Source of the DNA: Rubrivivax sp.
Lineage (GTDB): Bacteria > Pseudomonadota > Gammaproteobacteria > Burkholderiales > Burkholderiaceae_C
Reading direction: 5' to 3'
Assembly: GCA_027485165.1 (NCBI GenBank)
Contig: JAIXRN010000075.1
Location: 1 to 64,000, forward strand
DNA: 64,000 nt
Shown here piece after piece: positions 34,944 through 43,219 of the stretch. The notes beneath the pieces are model-generated. The model did not search any database and was not told the origin of the DNA. It was given only the letters and a program-made list of their open reading frames with translations. Position numbers and translations under genes: made by a program. Positions within the stretch are counted from its first letter, which is position 1; each line of letters starts with the position of its first letter.

Positions 34944-35306
34944 ATGGGCCATCTCAGCACCCACGTTCTCGACACCGCCCACGGCTGCCCGGCCGCCGGG
35001 CTGCGCGTGACGCTGCAGCGCATCGACGCCAGCGGCCCCAGCGGCCCGGTCACGCTGAAGACCCTGACGCTGAACCACGACGGCCGCGCCGACGGCCCGC
35101 TGCTGGACGCCACGGCCATGGCCGTGGGCCGCTACCGGCTGCTGTTCGACGTGGCGCCCTACTTCCGCGCGCGCGGTGTGGCCCTGCCCGAGCCGCCCTT
35201 CATCGACACCGTGGCGCTGGACTTCGGCATTGCCGACGCCGCCGGCCACTACCACGTGCCGCTGCTGGTCAGCCCCTACAGCTACAGCACCTACCGCGGG
35301 TCTTGA
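34944..35306 (+). CDS. uraH: 5-hydroxyisourate hydrolase (transthyretin-like)
   Basis: 120 aa. [20 protein letters not shown] is the HIU-hydrolase N-terminus (catalytic His), followed by the [24 protein letters not shown] block; the C-terminus is the diagnostic YRGS. The ATG at 34944 fits family length; an in-frame GTG at 34929 is the alternative. It hydrolyses 5-hydroxyisourate to OHCU. First of the plus-strand purine genes, followed closely by puuD. Confidence 0.92.
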   Translation: MGHLSTHVLDTAHGCPAAGLRVTLQRIDASGPSGPVTLKTLTLNHDGRADGPLLDATAMAVGRYRLLFDVAPYFRARGVALPEPPFIDTVALDFGIADAAGHYHVPLLVSPYSYSTYRGS

Positions 35307-35376
35307 CCGACGCGAAGGCGCGCGCCGCTGGCGGCATGCGTCTTGCACCCGCCCGCCCTGCCTGCATCACTCCCGC

Positions 35377-36585
35377 ATGGACACCACCTACTTGCTCGAC
35401 TGGGCCAACCTGCTGCTGCGCTGGGCGCACGTGGTGGTGGCCATTGCCTGGATCGGGTCGTCGTTCTACTTCGTCTTCCTGGACAACAGCCTCACGCCGC
35501 CGCAAGACCCGGCGCTGAAGGACAAGGGGGTCACTGGCGAACTGTGGGCCGTGCACGGCGGCGGCTTCTACCACCCACAGAAGTACATGGTGGCGCCCAA
35601 GAGCCTGCCGGCCAACCTGCACTGGTTCTACTGGGAAAGCTATTCCACCTGGCTGACGGGCTTTGCGCTGTTCACCGTGCTCTACCTGCTGAACGCGGGC
35701 ACCTTTCTGGTGGACAAAAGCGTGTTCGACTGGGCGCCCGCGACAGCCATCGCGGCGGCGTTGGGCTTCCTGGTGGCCTTCTGGGTGGCGTACGACCTGA
35801 TCTGTCGCTGGGTAGGGGAAAAAGGCGGCAAGGTTGGCGGCGACGCCATCGTGGCCGGCCTGGTGCTGGTCTACGTGGTCGCAGCTTCCTGGGCCGCCTG
35901 CCAGTTGTTTGCCGGGCGTGCGGCCTTCCTGCTGGTGGGCGCGATGCTGGCCACGGCGATGAGCGCCAACGTGTTTTTCTGGATCATCCCCGGCCAGCGC
36001 AAGGTGATCGCGCAGATGAAGGCCGGCCAGCCGGTGGACCCCATCCACGGTCAGCGCGCCAAGCAGCGCAGCGTGCACAACACCTACTTCACGCTGCCGG
36101 TGCTGGTGGCGATGCTCAGCAACCACTACGGCTGGCTGTACCAGGGCCGCTGGAACTGGCTGGTGCTGGTGCTGCTGATGCTGGCCGGGGCGCTGGTGCG
36201 CCACAGCTTCGTGGCCCGCCACAAGGCCCTGGTGGCCGGCCGGCGCGTGCCCTGGGAACATGCCGGTGTGGGTTGCGCCCTGCTGCTGGGCCTGGCCATC
36301 TGGCTGGCCCCGCCGCCCGCGCCGCCGGCCGCCGCACTGCCGGCCACGGTGAGCTTTGCGCAGGTCAACGCCATCGTCGAACAGCGCTGCGTGTTGTGCC
36401 ACAACGCCCAGGTGCAGCAGAAAAACGTGGCCCTGCACACGCCCGAACTGGTGAAGAAACAGGCCCAGGCCATCTACCAGCAGAGCGTGGTGCTGAAGTT
36501 GATGCCGATGAACAATGCCACCCAGATCACCGAAACCGAGCGCGCGCTGATCGCCCGCTGGTACACCAGCGGTGCCCCAGACTGA
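35377..36585 (+). CDS. puuD: Urate hydroxylase PuuD (membrane, cytochrome c fused)
   Basis: 402 aa. About eight membrane helices occupy residues 1-320 (from RWAHVVVAIAWIGSSFYFVF and WESYSTWLTGFALF onward). The C-terminal about 70 residues form a small cytochrome c domain with the haem motif CVLCH and a downstream Met ligand region (KLMPMNNATQ). PuuD oxidises urate to 5-hydroxyisourate at the inner membrane and feeds electrons to the respiratory chain through the c haem. Follows uraH by 70 bp and precedes the tautomerase gene by 22 bp. Confidence 0.92.
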   Translation: MDTTYLLDWANLLLRWAHVVVAIAWIGSSFYFVFLDNSLTPPQDPALKDKGVTGELWAVHGGGFYHPQKYMVAPKSLPANLHWFYWESYSTWLTGFALFTVLYLLNAGTFLVDKSVFDWAPATAIAAALGFLVAFWVAYDLICRWVGEKGGKVGGDAIVAGLVLVYVVAASWAACQLFAGRAAFLLVGAMLATAMSANVFFWIIPGQRKVIAQMKAGQPVDPIHGQRAKQRSVHNTYFTLPVLVAMLSNHYGWLYQGRWNWLVLVLLMLAGALVRHSFVARHKALVAGRRVPWEHAGVGCALLLGLAIWLAPPPAPPAAALPATVSFAQVNAIVEQRCVLCHNAQVQQKNVALHTPELVKKQAQAIYQQSVVLKLMPMNNATQITETERALIARWYTSGAPD

Positions 36586-36607
36586 CCTGCCCCGAAAGGC
36601 CCCACCG

Positions 36608-36820
36608 ATGCCCACCATCAACGTTCAGATGTTCGCCGGCCGCACGGTCGAGCAAAAACGCGCCCTGGCCGCCGCACTGACCGAAGCCACGGTGCGCGTG
36701 CTGGGCGGTTCGCCCGAAGCCGTGGACATCGTCTTCACCGACGTGCAGCGCCACGACTGGGCCACCGCCGGCGTGCTGTGGTCAGACAAGGGCTCGCAGC
36801 CGCCGCCCGAGCCGGCGTGA
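36608..36820 (+). CDS. 4-oxalocrotonate tautomerase-like protein
   Basis: 70 aa from MPTINVQMFAGRTVEQKRAL; Pro2 would become the catalytic N-terminal proline after Met removal. The rest matches the 4-OT family (EATVRVLGGSPEAVDIVFTDV, then W near the end). Such tautomerases often sit in purine or aromatic loci; here it might help the rearrangement of urate intermediates, but its substrate is unknown. A longer frame starts at 36572 but overlaps the end of puuD. Confidence 0.8.
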   Translation: MPTINVQMFAGRTVEQKRALAAALTEATVRVLGGSPEAVDIVFTDVQRHDWATAGVLWSDKGSQPPPEPA

Positions 36821-36830
36821 CGCTCGCCCG

Positions 36831-36870
36831 AACTGGCCTGAACTGGCCTGAACCGGCCTGAACCGGCCCG
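36831..36870. repeat. Four 10-bp tandem repeats (AACYGGCCYG)
   Basis: AACTGGCCTG twice, AACCGGCCTG, AACCGGCCCG, directly between the tautomerase and the deaminase gene. No gene crosses it. Confidence 0.9.
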
Positions 36871-36893
36871 AACATCCACCCGCTGCCCACGCC

Positions 36894-38255
36894 ATGGCCA
36901 CCCTGCTGCTGCGCAACGCCACCTGCCTGGTGACGATGGACCCCCAGCGGCGTGAAATCGCGGGCGGCGGGCTGTTTGCGCGCGACGGCGTGATCGAAAC
37001 CGTGGGCGAAACCGCCAGCCTGCCGACCACGGCCGACACCGTGATCGACGCACGCGACCAGGTGGTGTTCCCGGGCCTGGTGAACACGCACCACCACATG
37101 TACCAGACGCTGACGCGCGCGCTGCGGCCGGCGCAGGACGCGTCGCTCTTCGGCTGGCTGCAAACGCTCTACCCCGTCTGGGCGCGGCTGACGCCCGAGA
37201 TGCTGGCCACCAGCACCCAGCTGGCGCTGGCCGAACTGCTGCTGTCGGGCTGCACCACCAGCAGCGACCACCTGTACCTGTTCCCCAACGGCTGCCGGTT
37301 GGACGACACGCTGCAGGCCGCACAGGCCGTGGGCATGCGCTTCCATGCCGCGCGCGGCAGCATGAGCGTGGGCCAGTCGCAGGGCGGGCTGCCGCCAGAC
37401 AGCGTGGTGGAAGACGAAGCCGCCATCCTGGCCGACACCCAGCGCTGCATCGACACCTGGCACGACCCGGCGCCCTTCGCGATGCAGCGCATCGTGGTCG
37501 CGCCCTGCAGCCCGTTTTCCGTCAGCCGCGAACTGATGCGCGACTCGGCCCTGCTGGCGCGCAGCTACGGCAGCGCGCATGGCGTGCACCTGCACACCCA
37601 CCTGGCCGAAAACGACAGCGACATCGCCTACACGCGGGAGAAGTTCAACTGCACCCCGGCCGAATACGCCGACAGCCTGGGCTGGCTGGGCCCCGACGTC
37701 TGGCATGCGCACTGCGTGAAGCTGGACGCCGCTGGCATCCAGGCCTTCGCCCGCACCGGCACCGGCGTGGCGCATTGCCCGGGCAGCAACATGCGGCTGG
37801 GGTCTGGCGCAGCGCCCGTGCGCGCCCTGCGCGACGCCGGCGTACCGGTGGCGCTGGCGGTGGACGGCTCGGCCAGCAACGACAGCGGCCACCTGCTGGC
37901 CGAAGCGCGGCTGGGCCTGCTGCTGCAGCGCGTGGCCAGCGGCGTGGGCGCGATGAGCGCGCGCGAGATGCTGGAAATCGCCACCCTGGGCGGCGCCCGC
38001 GTGCTGGGCCGCAGCGACATCGGCGCCCTGGCCCCAGGCATGGCCTGCGACTTCGCCACCGTGGCGCTGGACGAACTGGCCCTGGCCGGCGCAGAGGACG
38101 ACCCCGTGGCCGCCCTGCTGCTGTGCCAGGTGCCGGGCGTGAAGCACAGCGTGGTGCAAGGCCGCGTGCTGGTGCAGGACGGGCAGCTGACGATGCTGGA
38201 CGCCCCGGCCCTGGTGCGCGCGCACCGAGCCCACGCCCGCGCCCTGCTGGCCTGA
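36894..38255 (+). CDS. 8-oxoguanine deaminase-like amidohydrolase
   Basis: 453 aa. Amidohydrolase superfamily motifs: LVNTHHHMYQTLTRAL (HxH metal site, about 62-77), HLHTHLAEND (about 231-240), HAHCVKL (about 268-274) and ALAVDGSASND (catalytic Asp, about 319-329). The sequence matches the 8-oxoguanine deaminase / hydroxydechloroatrazine ethylaminohydrolase group, which turns 8-oxoguanine into urate. This supplies urate directly to PuuD, encoded just upstream. ATG at 36894, as part of the plus-strand operon. Confidence 0.88.
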   Translation: MATLLLRNATCLVTMDPQRREIAGGGLFARDGVIETVGETASLPTTADTVIDARDQVVFPGLVNTHHHMYQTLTRALRPAQDASLFGWLQTLYPVWARLTPEMLATSTQLALAELLLSGCTTSSDHLYLFPNGCRLDDTLQAAQAVGMRFHAARGSMSVGQSQGGLPPDSVVEDEAAILADTQRCIDTWHDPAPFAMQRIVVAPCSPFSVSRELMRDSALLARSYGSAHGVHLHTHLAENDSDIAYTREKFNCTPAEYADSLGWLGPDVWHAHCVKLDAAGIQAFARTGTGVAHCPGSNMRLGSGAAPVRALRDAGVPVALAVDGSASNDSGHLLAEARLGLLLQRVASGVGAMSAREMLEIATLGGARVLGRSDIGALAPGMACDFATVALDELALAGAEDDPVAALLLCQVPGVKHSVVQGRVLVQDGQLTMLDAPALVRAHRAHARALLA

Positions 38256-38370
38256 ACGCCACGCCGCCGCCGCCGGGCCAAGCCCCGGCGGGCGCCCCGC
38301 CATCCAGGCCATGCCGCAGAATGGGCAGCTGATGCGGGCCCACCCGCGCAAGCCACCGCCTAGGAGACCT

Positions 38371-39999
38371 ATGAACGGCCAAATGATGCAGCAGCCGCTG
38401 CTGATCTCATCCCTCATCACCCACGCCGAGCGCCACCACGGCGACCAGGAAATCGTCTCGCGGCGCGTCGAAGGCGACATCCACCGCACCACCTACCGCG
38501 AGCTGGCCGCGCAGTCGCGCCGGCTGGCCAAGGCGCTGGCCGCGCTGGGCGTTGGCCACGGCGACCGCGTGGCCACCCTGGCCTGGAACGGCTACCGCCA
38601 CATGGCGCTGTACTACGCCGTCAGCGGCAGCGGCGCGGTGCTGCACACGCTGAACCCGCGCCTGCACCCCGACCAGGTGGTCTACATCGCCGACCACGCC
38701 GAAGACACGGTGCTGTGCTTCGACATGACCTTCCTGCCCCTGGTGGAAGCCGTGGCTGCAAGGCTGAAGACTGTGAAGCACTTCGTGGCAATGACCGACC
38801 GCGCGCACATGCCGGCGGCGTCGAAGATCCCGAACCTGCTGTGCTTCGACGAGATCGTGGCGGCGCAGGACGACCGCTACGACTGGCCCAGCTTCGACGA
38901 GAACACGGCGTCATCGCTTTGCTACACCAGCGGCACCACGGGCAACCCCAAGGGCGTGCTCTACAGCCACCGCAGCACCGTGCTGCACACCTTCGCCATC
39001 GCCATGCCCGACGCGCTGAACTGCAGCGCGCGCGACAGCATCCTGCCCGTGGTGCCGATGTTCCACGTCAACGCCTGGGGCCTGCCCTACGCCGGCTGCA
39101 TGGTGGGTGCGAAGCTGGTGTTCCCCGGCCCGGGGCTGGACGGCAAGAGTCTGTTCGAACTGTTCGAAGCCGAGAAGGTGACGGTCTCGGCCGGCGTCCC
39201 CACCGTGTGGCAGGGCTTGCTGGCCTACATGGAAGCCAACAACGCGCGCTTCAGCACGATGCGCCGCACCGTCATCGGCGGATCGGCCTGCCCACCGGCC
39301 ATGATGCGCGCCTTCCAGGACAAGTACGACGTGCAGGTGATCCACGCCTGGGGCATGACGGAAATGTCGCCCGTGGGCACCGCCGCCATCCTGAAGGGCA
39401 AGCACCTGGCCATGGACCACGAAGCCCAGTTTGCGGTGCAGGCCACGCAGGGCCGCGCAGTCTATGGCGTGGACATGAAGATCATCGACGCCGAAGGCAA
39501 GAGCCTGCCCTGGGACGGCAAGACCAGCGGCGAACTGCTGGTGCGCGGCCCGTGGATCCTGCAGGACTACTACCGCAGCGAAGGCGGCCAGCCGTTGGTG
39601 GACGGCTGGTTCCCCACCGGCGACGTGGCCACCATCGACGCCGATGGCTACATGCACATCACCGACCGCAGCAAGGACGTCATCAAGAGCGGCGGCGAAT
39701 GGATCGGCAGCATCGACCTGGAAAACATCGCGATGGCCCACCCGGCCGTGGCCATGGCCGCGTGCATCGCCGCCTTCCACCCCAAGTGGGACGAACGGCC
39801 GCTGCTGGTGGTGATGAAGAAGCCGGGTTCTGAGGTCACGCGCGAAGAACTGCTGGGCTTCTTCGAAGGCAAGATCGCCAAGTGGTGGACGCCCGACGAT
39901 GTGGTGTTCGTCGACGCCATCCCGCTGGGCGCTACCGGCAAGATGCAGAAGAACAAGCTGCGCGAAGCCTTCAAGAACCACCAGCTGCCCACGACCTGA
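38371..39999 (+). CDS. AMP-dependent acyl-CoA synthetase (medium/long-chain type)
   Basis: 542 aa from the ATG at 38371 (AGGAGA 5 bp upstream). Adenylation motifs: SLCYTSGTTGNPKGVLYSH (about 181-199), HAWGMTEMSP (about 325-334), GWFPTGDVATID (about 412-423) and PLGATGKMQKNKLREAF near the end (catalytic Lys). The sequence resembles AlkK-type fatty-acyl-CoA ligases. Product would be an acyl-CoA for beta-oxidation; a link to purine catabolism is not evident. Its stop overlaps the next gene's ATG (TGATG). Confidence 0.88.
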   Translation: MNGQMMQQPLLISSLITHAERHHGDQEIVSRRVEGDIHRTTYRELAAQSRRLAKALAALGVGHGDRVATLAWNGYRHMALYYAVSGSGAVLHTLNPRLHPDQVVYIADHAEDTVLCFDMTFLPLVEAVAARLKTVKHFVAMTDRAHMPAASKIPNLLCFDEIVAAQDDRYDWPSFDENTASSLCYTSGTTGNPKGVLYSHRSTVLHTFAIAMPDALNCSARDSILPVVPMFHVNAWGLPYAGCMVGAKLVFPGPGLDGKSLFELFEAEKVTVSAGVPTVWQGLLAYMEANNARFSTMRRTVIGGSACPPAMMRAFQDKYDVQVIHAWGMTEMSPVGTAAILKGKHLAMDHEAQFAVQATQGRAVYGVDMKIIDAEGKSLPWDGKTSGELLVRGPWILQDYYRSEGGQPLVDGWFPTGDVATIDADGYMHITDRSKDVIKSGGEWIGSIDLENIAMAHPAVAMAACIAAFHPKWDERPLLVVMKKPGSEVTREELLGFFEGKIAKWWTPDDVVFVDAIPLGATGKMQKNKLREAFKNHQLPTT

Positions 40000-40883
40000 T
40001 GGACAAGGCCAGGCGCTGGCGCTGGGCGCTGCGCGCGCTGCTGCTGGCCGTGGCTGCGGTGGCCGGGTTCACGGCCCCGCCCGCACAGGCCCAGGACGAG
40101 GTGCCCTTCATCACCACGCCTGACGCGGTGACCCTGGCCATGCTGCAACTGGCCGGCGTGGGCGCGCAGGACAGGGTGGTCGACCTGGGCTCGGGCGACG
40201 GCCGCATCGTCATCACGGCCGCGAAGCGCTTCGGCGCGCGCGGGCTGGGCGTGGAAATCGTGCCCGACCTGGTGGCCCAGAGCCAGCACAACGCACAGGC
40301 CGCGGGCGTGGCCGAGCGCGCGGAATTCCGCGTGCAGGACCTGTTTGCCACCGACCTGTCAGCCGCCACGGTGGTGACGATGTACCTGCTGCCGGCCGTG
40401 AACCTGCAGCTGCGCCCGCGCCTCTTGGCGCTGAAGCCGGGCACGCGCATCGTGTCGCACGACTGGGACCTGGGCGACTGGCTGCCTGACCGCAGCCTGA
40501 CGCTGGACGTGCCCGACAAGGCCATCGGCCGCGACAAGCGCAGCACCGTGCACCTGTGGGTAGTGCCCGCCCCAGTGCAGGGCCTGTGGTGCGGGGCGGG
40601 CGCCGTGCTGCAGGTGGCGCAACGGTTCCAGCAGTTTTCCGCCACGCTGATGGCCAGCAGCACGGCAGCGGGCACCCAGCCCGAAGCCAGCGCGGCCCCT
40701 GTGGCTGTGTTCGACGGCCGCGTGGGCGCGGCCGAACTGTTGGCCAGCGGCAGCCGCACCGGCACCAGTGCCCGGCTGGTGCTGGCCGGGCCGGCGCTGC
40801 ACTGGCGCGAAGCCACCGGCGCGCTGGCGCTTTACGAAGGCCAGACCTTCACGCGCGCGGGCGCGGCCGGCTGCCCGGGCTGA
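39999..40883 (+). CDS. Exported methyltransferase-like protein
   Basis: 294 aa. Residues 1-31 form a signal peptide (basic start, hydrophobic core, PAQAQDE cleavage region). The mature part carries a Rossmann methyltransferase core: RVVDLGSGDGRIVITAAKRFG (about 59-79) and LGVEIVPDLVAQSQHNA. The C-terminal half (after about 180) shows a beta-rich domain with a terminal ALYEGQTFTR. Finding a SAM-binding fold with an export signal is odd, since SAM is cytoplasmic; the start may be wrong, or the protein may be membrane-anchored with the domain inside. Coupled to the upstream ligase gene by TGATG. Confidence 0.7.
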   Translation: MDKARRWRWALRALLLAVAAVAGFTAPPAQAQDEVPFITTPDAVTLAMLQLAGVGAQDRVVDLGSGDGRIVITAAKRFGARGLGVEIVPDLVAQSQHNAQAAGVAERAEFRVQDLFATDLSAATVVTMYLLPAVNLQLRPRLLALKPGTRIVSHDWDLGDWLPDRSLTLDVPDKAIGRDKRSTVHLWVVPAPVQGLWCGAGAVLQVAQRFQQFSATLMASSTAAGTQPEASAAPVAVFDGRVGAAELLASGSRTGTSARLVLAGPALHWREATGALALYEGQTFTRAGAAGCPG

Positions 40884-40907
40884 TCGGACTGATCGGACTG
40901 ATCGGAC
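40881..40907. repeat. Three 9-bp tandem repeats (TGATCGGAC)
   Basis: Three perfect copies starting at the stop codon of the exported methyltransferase-like gene and running into the convergent intergenic region. Confidence 0.9.
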
Positions 40908-40948
40908 TGACCAGCTGGCACCGCTTCTGATCGGCGCCGCCGCGGCCA

Positions 40949-41191
40949 TCAGACCCAGCCCTGGCGCCAGACCTGGCTGTCGGTCAGGTCGCGCCAGTGC
41001 AGGCGCAGCACCCGCTTGGAATGCACGGCTTCCAGTTCCACGTGTTCAATGCGCACGGCCGGCGGCTCGGGTTCGATCACCTTGATCACCACGAAATGCT
41101 TCTCGCGGTTCACGGGCTGCACCGCCGTCCACTTGCTCAGCAGCAGCTTCTTCGGGCTGAGCGGGTTGCGCCGCGGCGGCGGGGTGTTCAC
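40949..41191 (-). CDS. TIGR02450-type Trp-rich conserved protein
   Basis: 80 aa from the GTG at 41191, which overlaps the stop of the metallopeptidase gene (GTGA). NPLSPKKLLLSKWTAVQPVNREKHF then IEHVELEAVHSKRVLRLHWRDL and a final WRQGW match this small family of unknown function. The longer frame to 41281 has no coding support. Confidence 0.8.
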   Translation of the reverse strand: MNTPPPRRNPLSPKKLLLSKWTAVQPVNREKHFVVIKVIEPEPPAVRIEHVELEAVHSKRVLRLHWRDLTDSQVWRQGWV

Positions 41192-41745
41192 GGCGCAGCG
41201 GGCCCTTCCAGGTCCAGCGCCGTCAGCCACAAGCGCGTGTCGAATTCGAGCTGGTGGTAGTCGGCTTCCATGTGCTGGCACAGCGCGTAGAAAGCCTTGC
41301 CGTGTTCGCGTTCGCGCAGGTGCGCGAGTTCGTGCACGACGATCATGCGCAGGAAGCGGGCCGGGGCGTCCTTGAACAGGCTGGCCACGCGCAGTTCACG
41401 CTTGGCCTTGAGCTGGCTGCCCTGCACGCGCGACACCGTGGTGTGCGTGCCCAGGGCCTGGTGAACGATCTGCAGCCGGCTGTCGAAGGCCACCTTGGCC
41501 AGCGGGGGCGCGCTCTTCATGAACTGCGCCTTGAGCTCGCCGACGTAGTCCACCAGCGCCTTGTCGCTGCGGACCGTGTGGCGTTCAGGGTAGCGGCGCA
41601 GCAGCAGTGCGTGCAGTTTCTTGTCGGCCAGCAGGCCCTGCACTGGCGCCAGCAGTTCGGCCGGGTAGCCCTGCAGGTAGCGCAGCTTCAGGGCGGGCAC
41701 GGCGGCGGCGAACGGCGGCGGCACGGCGCGGCTGGGCTCGGTCAT
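41188..41745 (-). CDS. YgjP-like zinc metallopeptidase (DUF45)
   Basis: 185 aa. The zinc site HELAHLREREHGKAFY (about 138-153) gives HExxH with a third His eight residues later, as in the YgjP/WLM group of metallopeptidases. The N-terminal part holds the LKLRYLQGYPAELLAPVQ helix region. Cytoplasmic, substrate unknown. It overlaps the TIGR02450 gene, and the DUF938 gene upstream ends 10 bp before it, so the three genes are in one direction and probably co-transcribed. Confidence 0.82.
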   Translation of the reverse strand: MTEPSRAVPPPFAAAVPALKLRYLQGYPAELLAPVQGLLADKKLHALLLRRYPERHTVRSDKALVDYVGELKAQFMKSAPPLAKVAFDSRLQIVHQALGTHTTVSRVQGSQLKAKRELRVASLFKDAPARFLRMIVVHELAHLREREHGKAFYALCQHMEADYHQLEFDTRLWLTALDLEGPAAP

Positions 41746-41755
41746 GCACCGGCCT

Positions 41756-42367
41756 TCAGCGCGCCGCCCGCTGCCGCACCCAGGCCAGCAGCAGGTTGTT
41801 GGCGGGCAGGGCCACGCGTTCGCGCAGCACCAGCCCGGCCTGCGCGGCCACGGTGGCGACGTCGTTCAGGTGGCGGATGCCCCAGGCCGCATCGCGCGCG
41901 CGCAGGTCGGCATCGAAGGCCAGGTTGCCCGGCGCGGTGGGCACGCCGTCTTCGATGTACGGCCCGTAAGTGACCAGCACGCCATCGGCCGACAGGTGCC
42001 GCGCCGCGCCCTGCATCAGGCCGGTGGTGCAGGCCCAGGGCGCGATGTGGATGAGGTTGGCGCAGAAGATCGCGTCCACCACTTCCGGCACCTCGGGCCA
42101 TAGCGGCTGCAACACGTCCAGCACCACCGGCCGTCGCACGCGGGCCTGGCCCGCACACCAGGCGCGGATGGAAGAGAAGCCTTGATCGGTCCAGTCGCTG
42201 GGCTGCCACTGCCAGCCGGGCAGGCCGGCGCTGCAGAAGGCGGCGTGCTGGCCAGTGCCGCTGGCGACCTCCAGCAGCAGGCCCCGCGCGGGCAGCAGGC
42301 GCTGCAGCTGCGCCAGGATGGGCGGGCCGTTGCGTTCGGCAGCGGGGCTGTGGGCGCGGTCGTCCAT
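41756..42367 (-). CDS. DUF938 family methyltransferase-like protein
   Basis: 203 aa. Blocks: SPAAERNGPPILAQLQRLLP (about 7-26), LLLEVASGTGQHAAFCSAGLPGWQWQPSD (SAM-binding Gly-rich loop, about 31-59), ANLIHIAPW (about 103-111) and FDADLRARDAAWGIRHLNDV. All are typical of DUF938, a class I methyltransferase family of unknown substrate. Lies between the metallopeptidase and the RIO kinase gene, on the same strand. Confidence 0.85.
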   Translation of the reverse strand: MDDRAHSPAAERNGPPILAQLQRLLPARGLLLEVASGTGQHAAFCSAGLPGWQWQPSDWTDQGFSSIRAWCAGQARVRRPVVLDVLQPLWPEVPEVVDAIFCANLIHIAPWACTTGLMQGAARHLSADGVLVTYGPYIEDGVPTAPGNLAFDADLRARDAAWGIRHLNDVATVAAQAGLVLRERVALPANNLLLAWVRQRAAR

Positions 42368-42379
42368 GGGGGGCCCCGG

Positions 42380-43219
42380 TCAGCCCATGCGCAGCGCGCG
42401 CTCGGCGGCTTCCAGGCGCGCGTCTTCGATTTCGCGCAGCACGCTGCCCAGGTCCACCGCGCCCGGGCTGCGTTCATAGCGGCCGGTCAGCGGCGTGTCC
42501 GGGGCCAGGCGGCCGGCGGCGTACAGGTCCCAGATCTCGGGGCCGTACTGCGTGCTGCGCAGCTCGGGCGCGTGCTGGCCGAAGAAGTGCCGCAAGTTGT
42601 CGACGTCGCGCAGCAGCATGCGCGGCGCGTGGTTGTTGCCCGCGGCGTCCACCGCCTGCGGCAGGTCGATGATGACCGGGCCGTCCTGTGCCAGCAGGAT
42701 GTTGAACTCCGACAGGTCGCCATGCACCACGCCGGCACACAGCATGCGCACGACCTGGCGCACCAACAGGTCGTGGTGCTCGAGCGCGGCTTCAGCCGTG
42801 TAGGGCACGTCGGTCAGGCGCGGCGCGGCGTTGCCGTTGGCGTCGGCTACCAGTTCCATCAGCAGCACGCCTTCGAAGAACAGGTGCGGCTTGGGCACGC
42901 GCACACCCGCCGCGGCCAGGCGGTACAGGGCGTCGACCTCGGCGCTCTGCCAGGCAGCTTCCTGTTGTTCGCGGCCGTACTTCGTGCCCTTGGCCATGGC
43001 GCGGGCCTGGCGGCTGTTCTTCACCTTGCGGTTTTCGGTGTAGTCCACCGCCTGGCGGAAGCTGCGGTGGGTGGCGGCCTTGTAGACCTTGGCGGCGCGC
43101 GTCTCGTCGCCCTTGCGCACCACGAAGACCTCGGCTTCCTTGCCGCTCTTGAGCTGCCGCAGCACGCTGTCGATCAGGCCTTCGTCCAACAGCACTTGCA
43201 GGCGGGCAGGGGTTTTCAT
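42380..43219 (-). CDS. RIO-family serine protein kinase
   Basis: 279 aa from MKTPARLQVLLDEGLID (43219). Kinase motifs: a KSGKEAEVFVV P-loop equivalent (about 24-34), AAKVYK (ATP Lys, about 42-47), GVVHGDLSEFNILL (catalytic loop HGDLSxxN, about 168-181) and VIIDLPQAVD (the metal-binding Asp, about 187-196). Bacterial RIO kinases of this kind are rare outside a few proteobacterial groups. The start overlaps the upstream methyltransferase stop (ATGA), which suggests a functional pair. Confidence 0.88.
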   Translation of the reverse strand: MKTPARLQVLLDEGLIDSVLRQLKSGKEAEVFVVRKGDETRAAKVYKAATHRSFRQAVDYTENRKVKNSRQARAMAKGTKYGREQQEAAWQSAEVDALYRLAAAGVRVPKPHLFFEGVLLMELVADANGNAAPRLTDVPYTAEAALEHHDLLVRQVVRMLCAGVVHGDLSEFNILLAQDGPVIIDLPQAVDAAGNNHAPRMLLRDVDNLRHFFGQHAPELRSTQYGPEIWDLYAAGRLAPDTPLTGRYERSPGAVDLGSVLREIEDARLEAAERALRMG

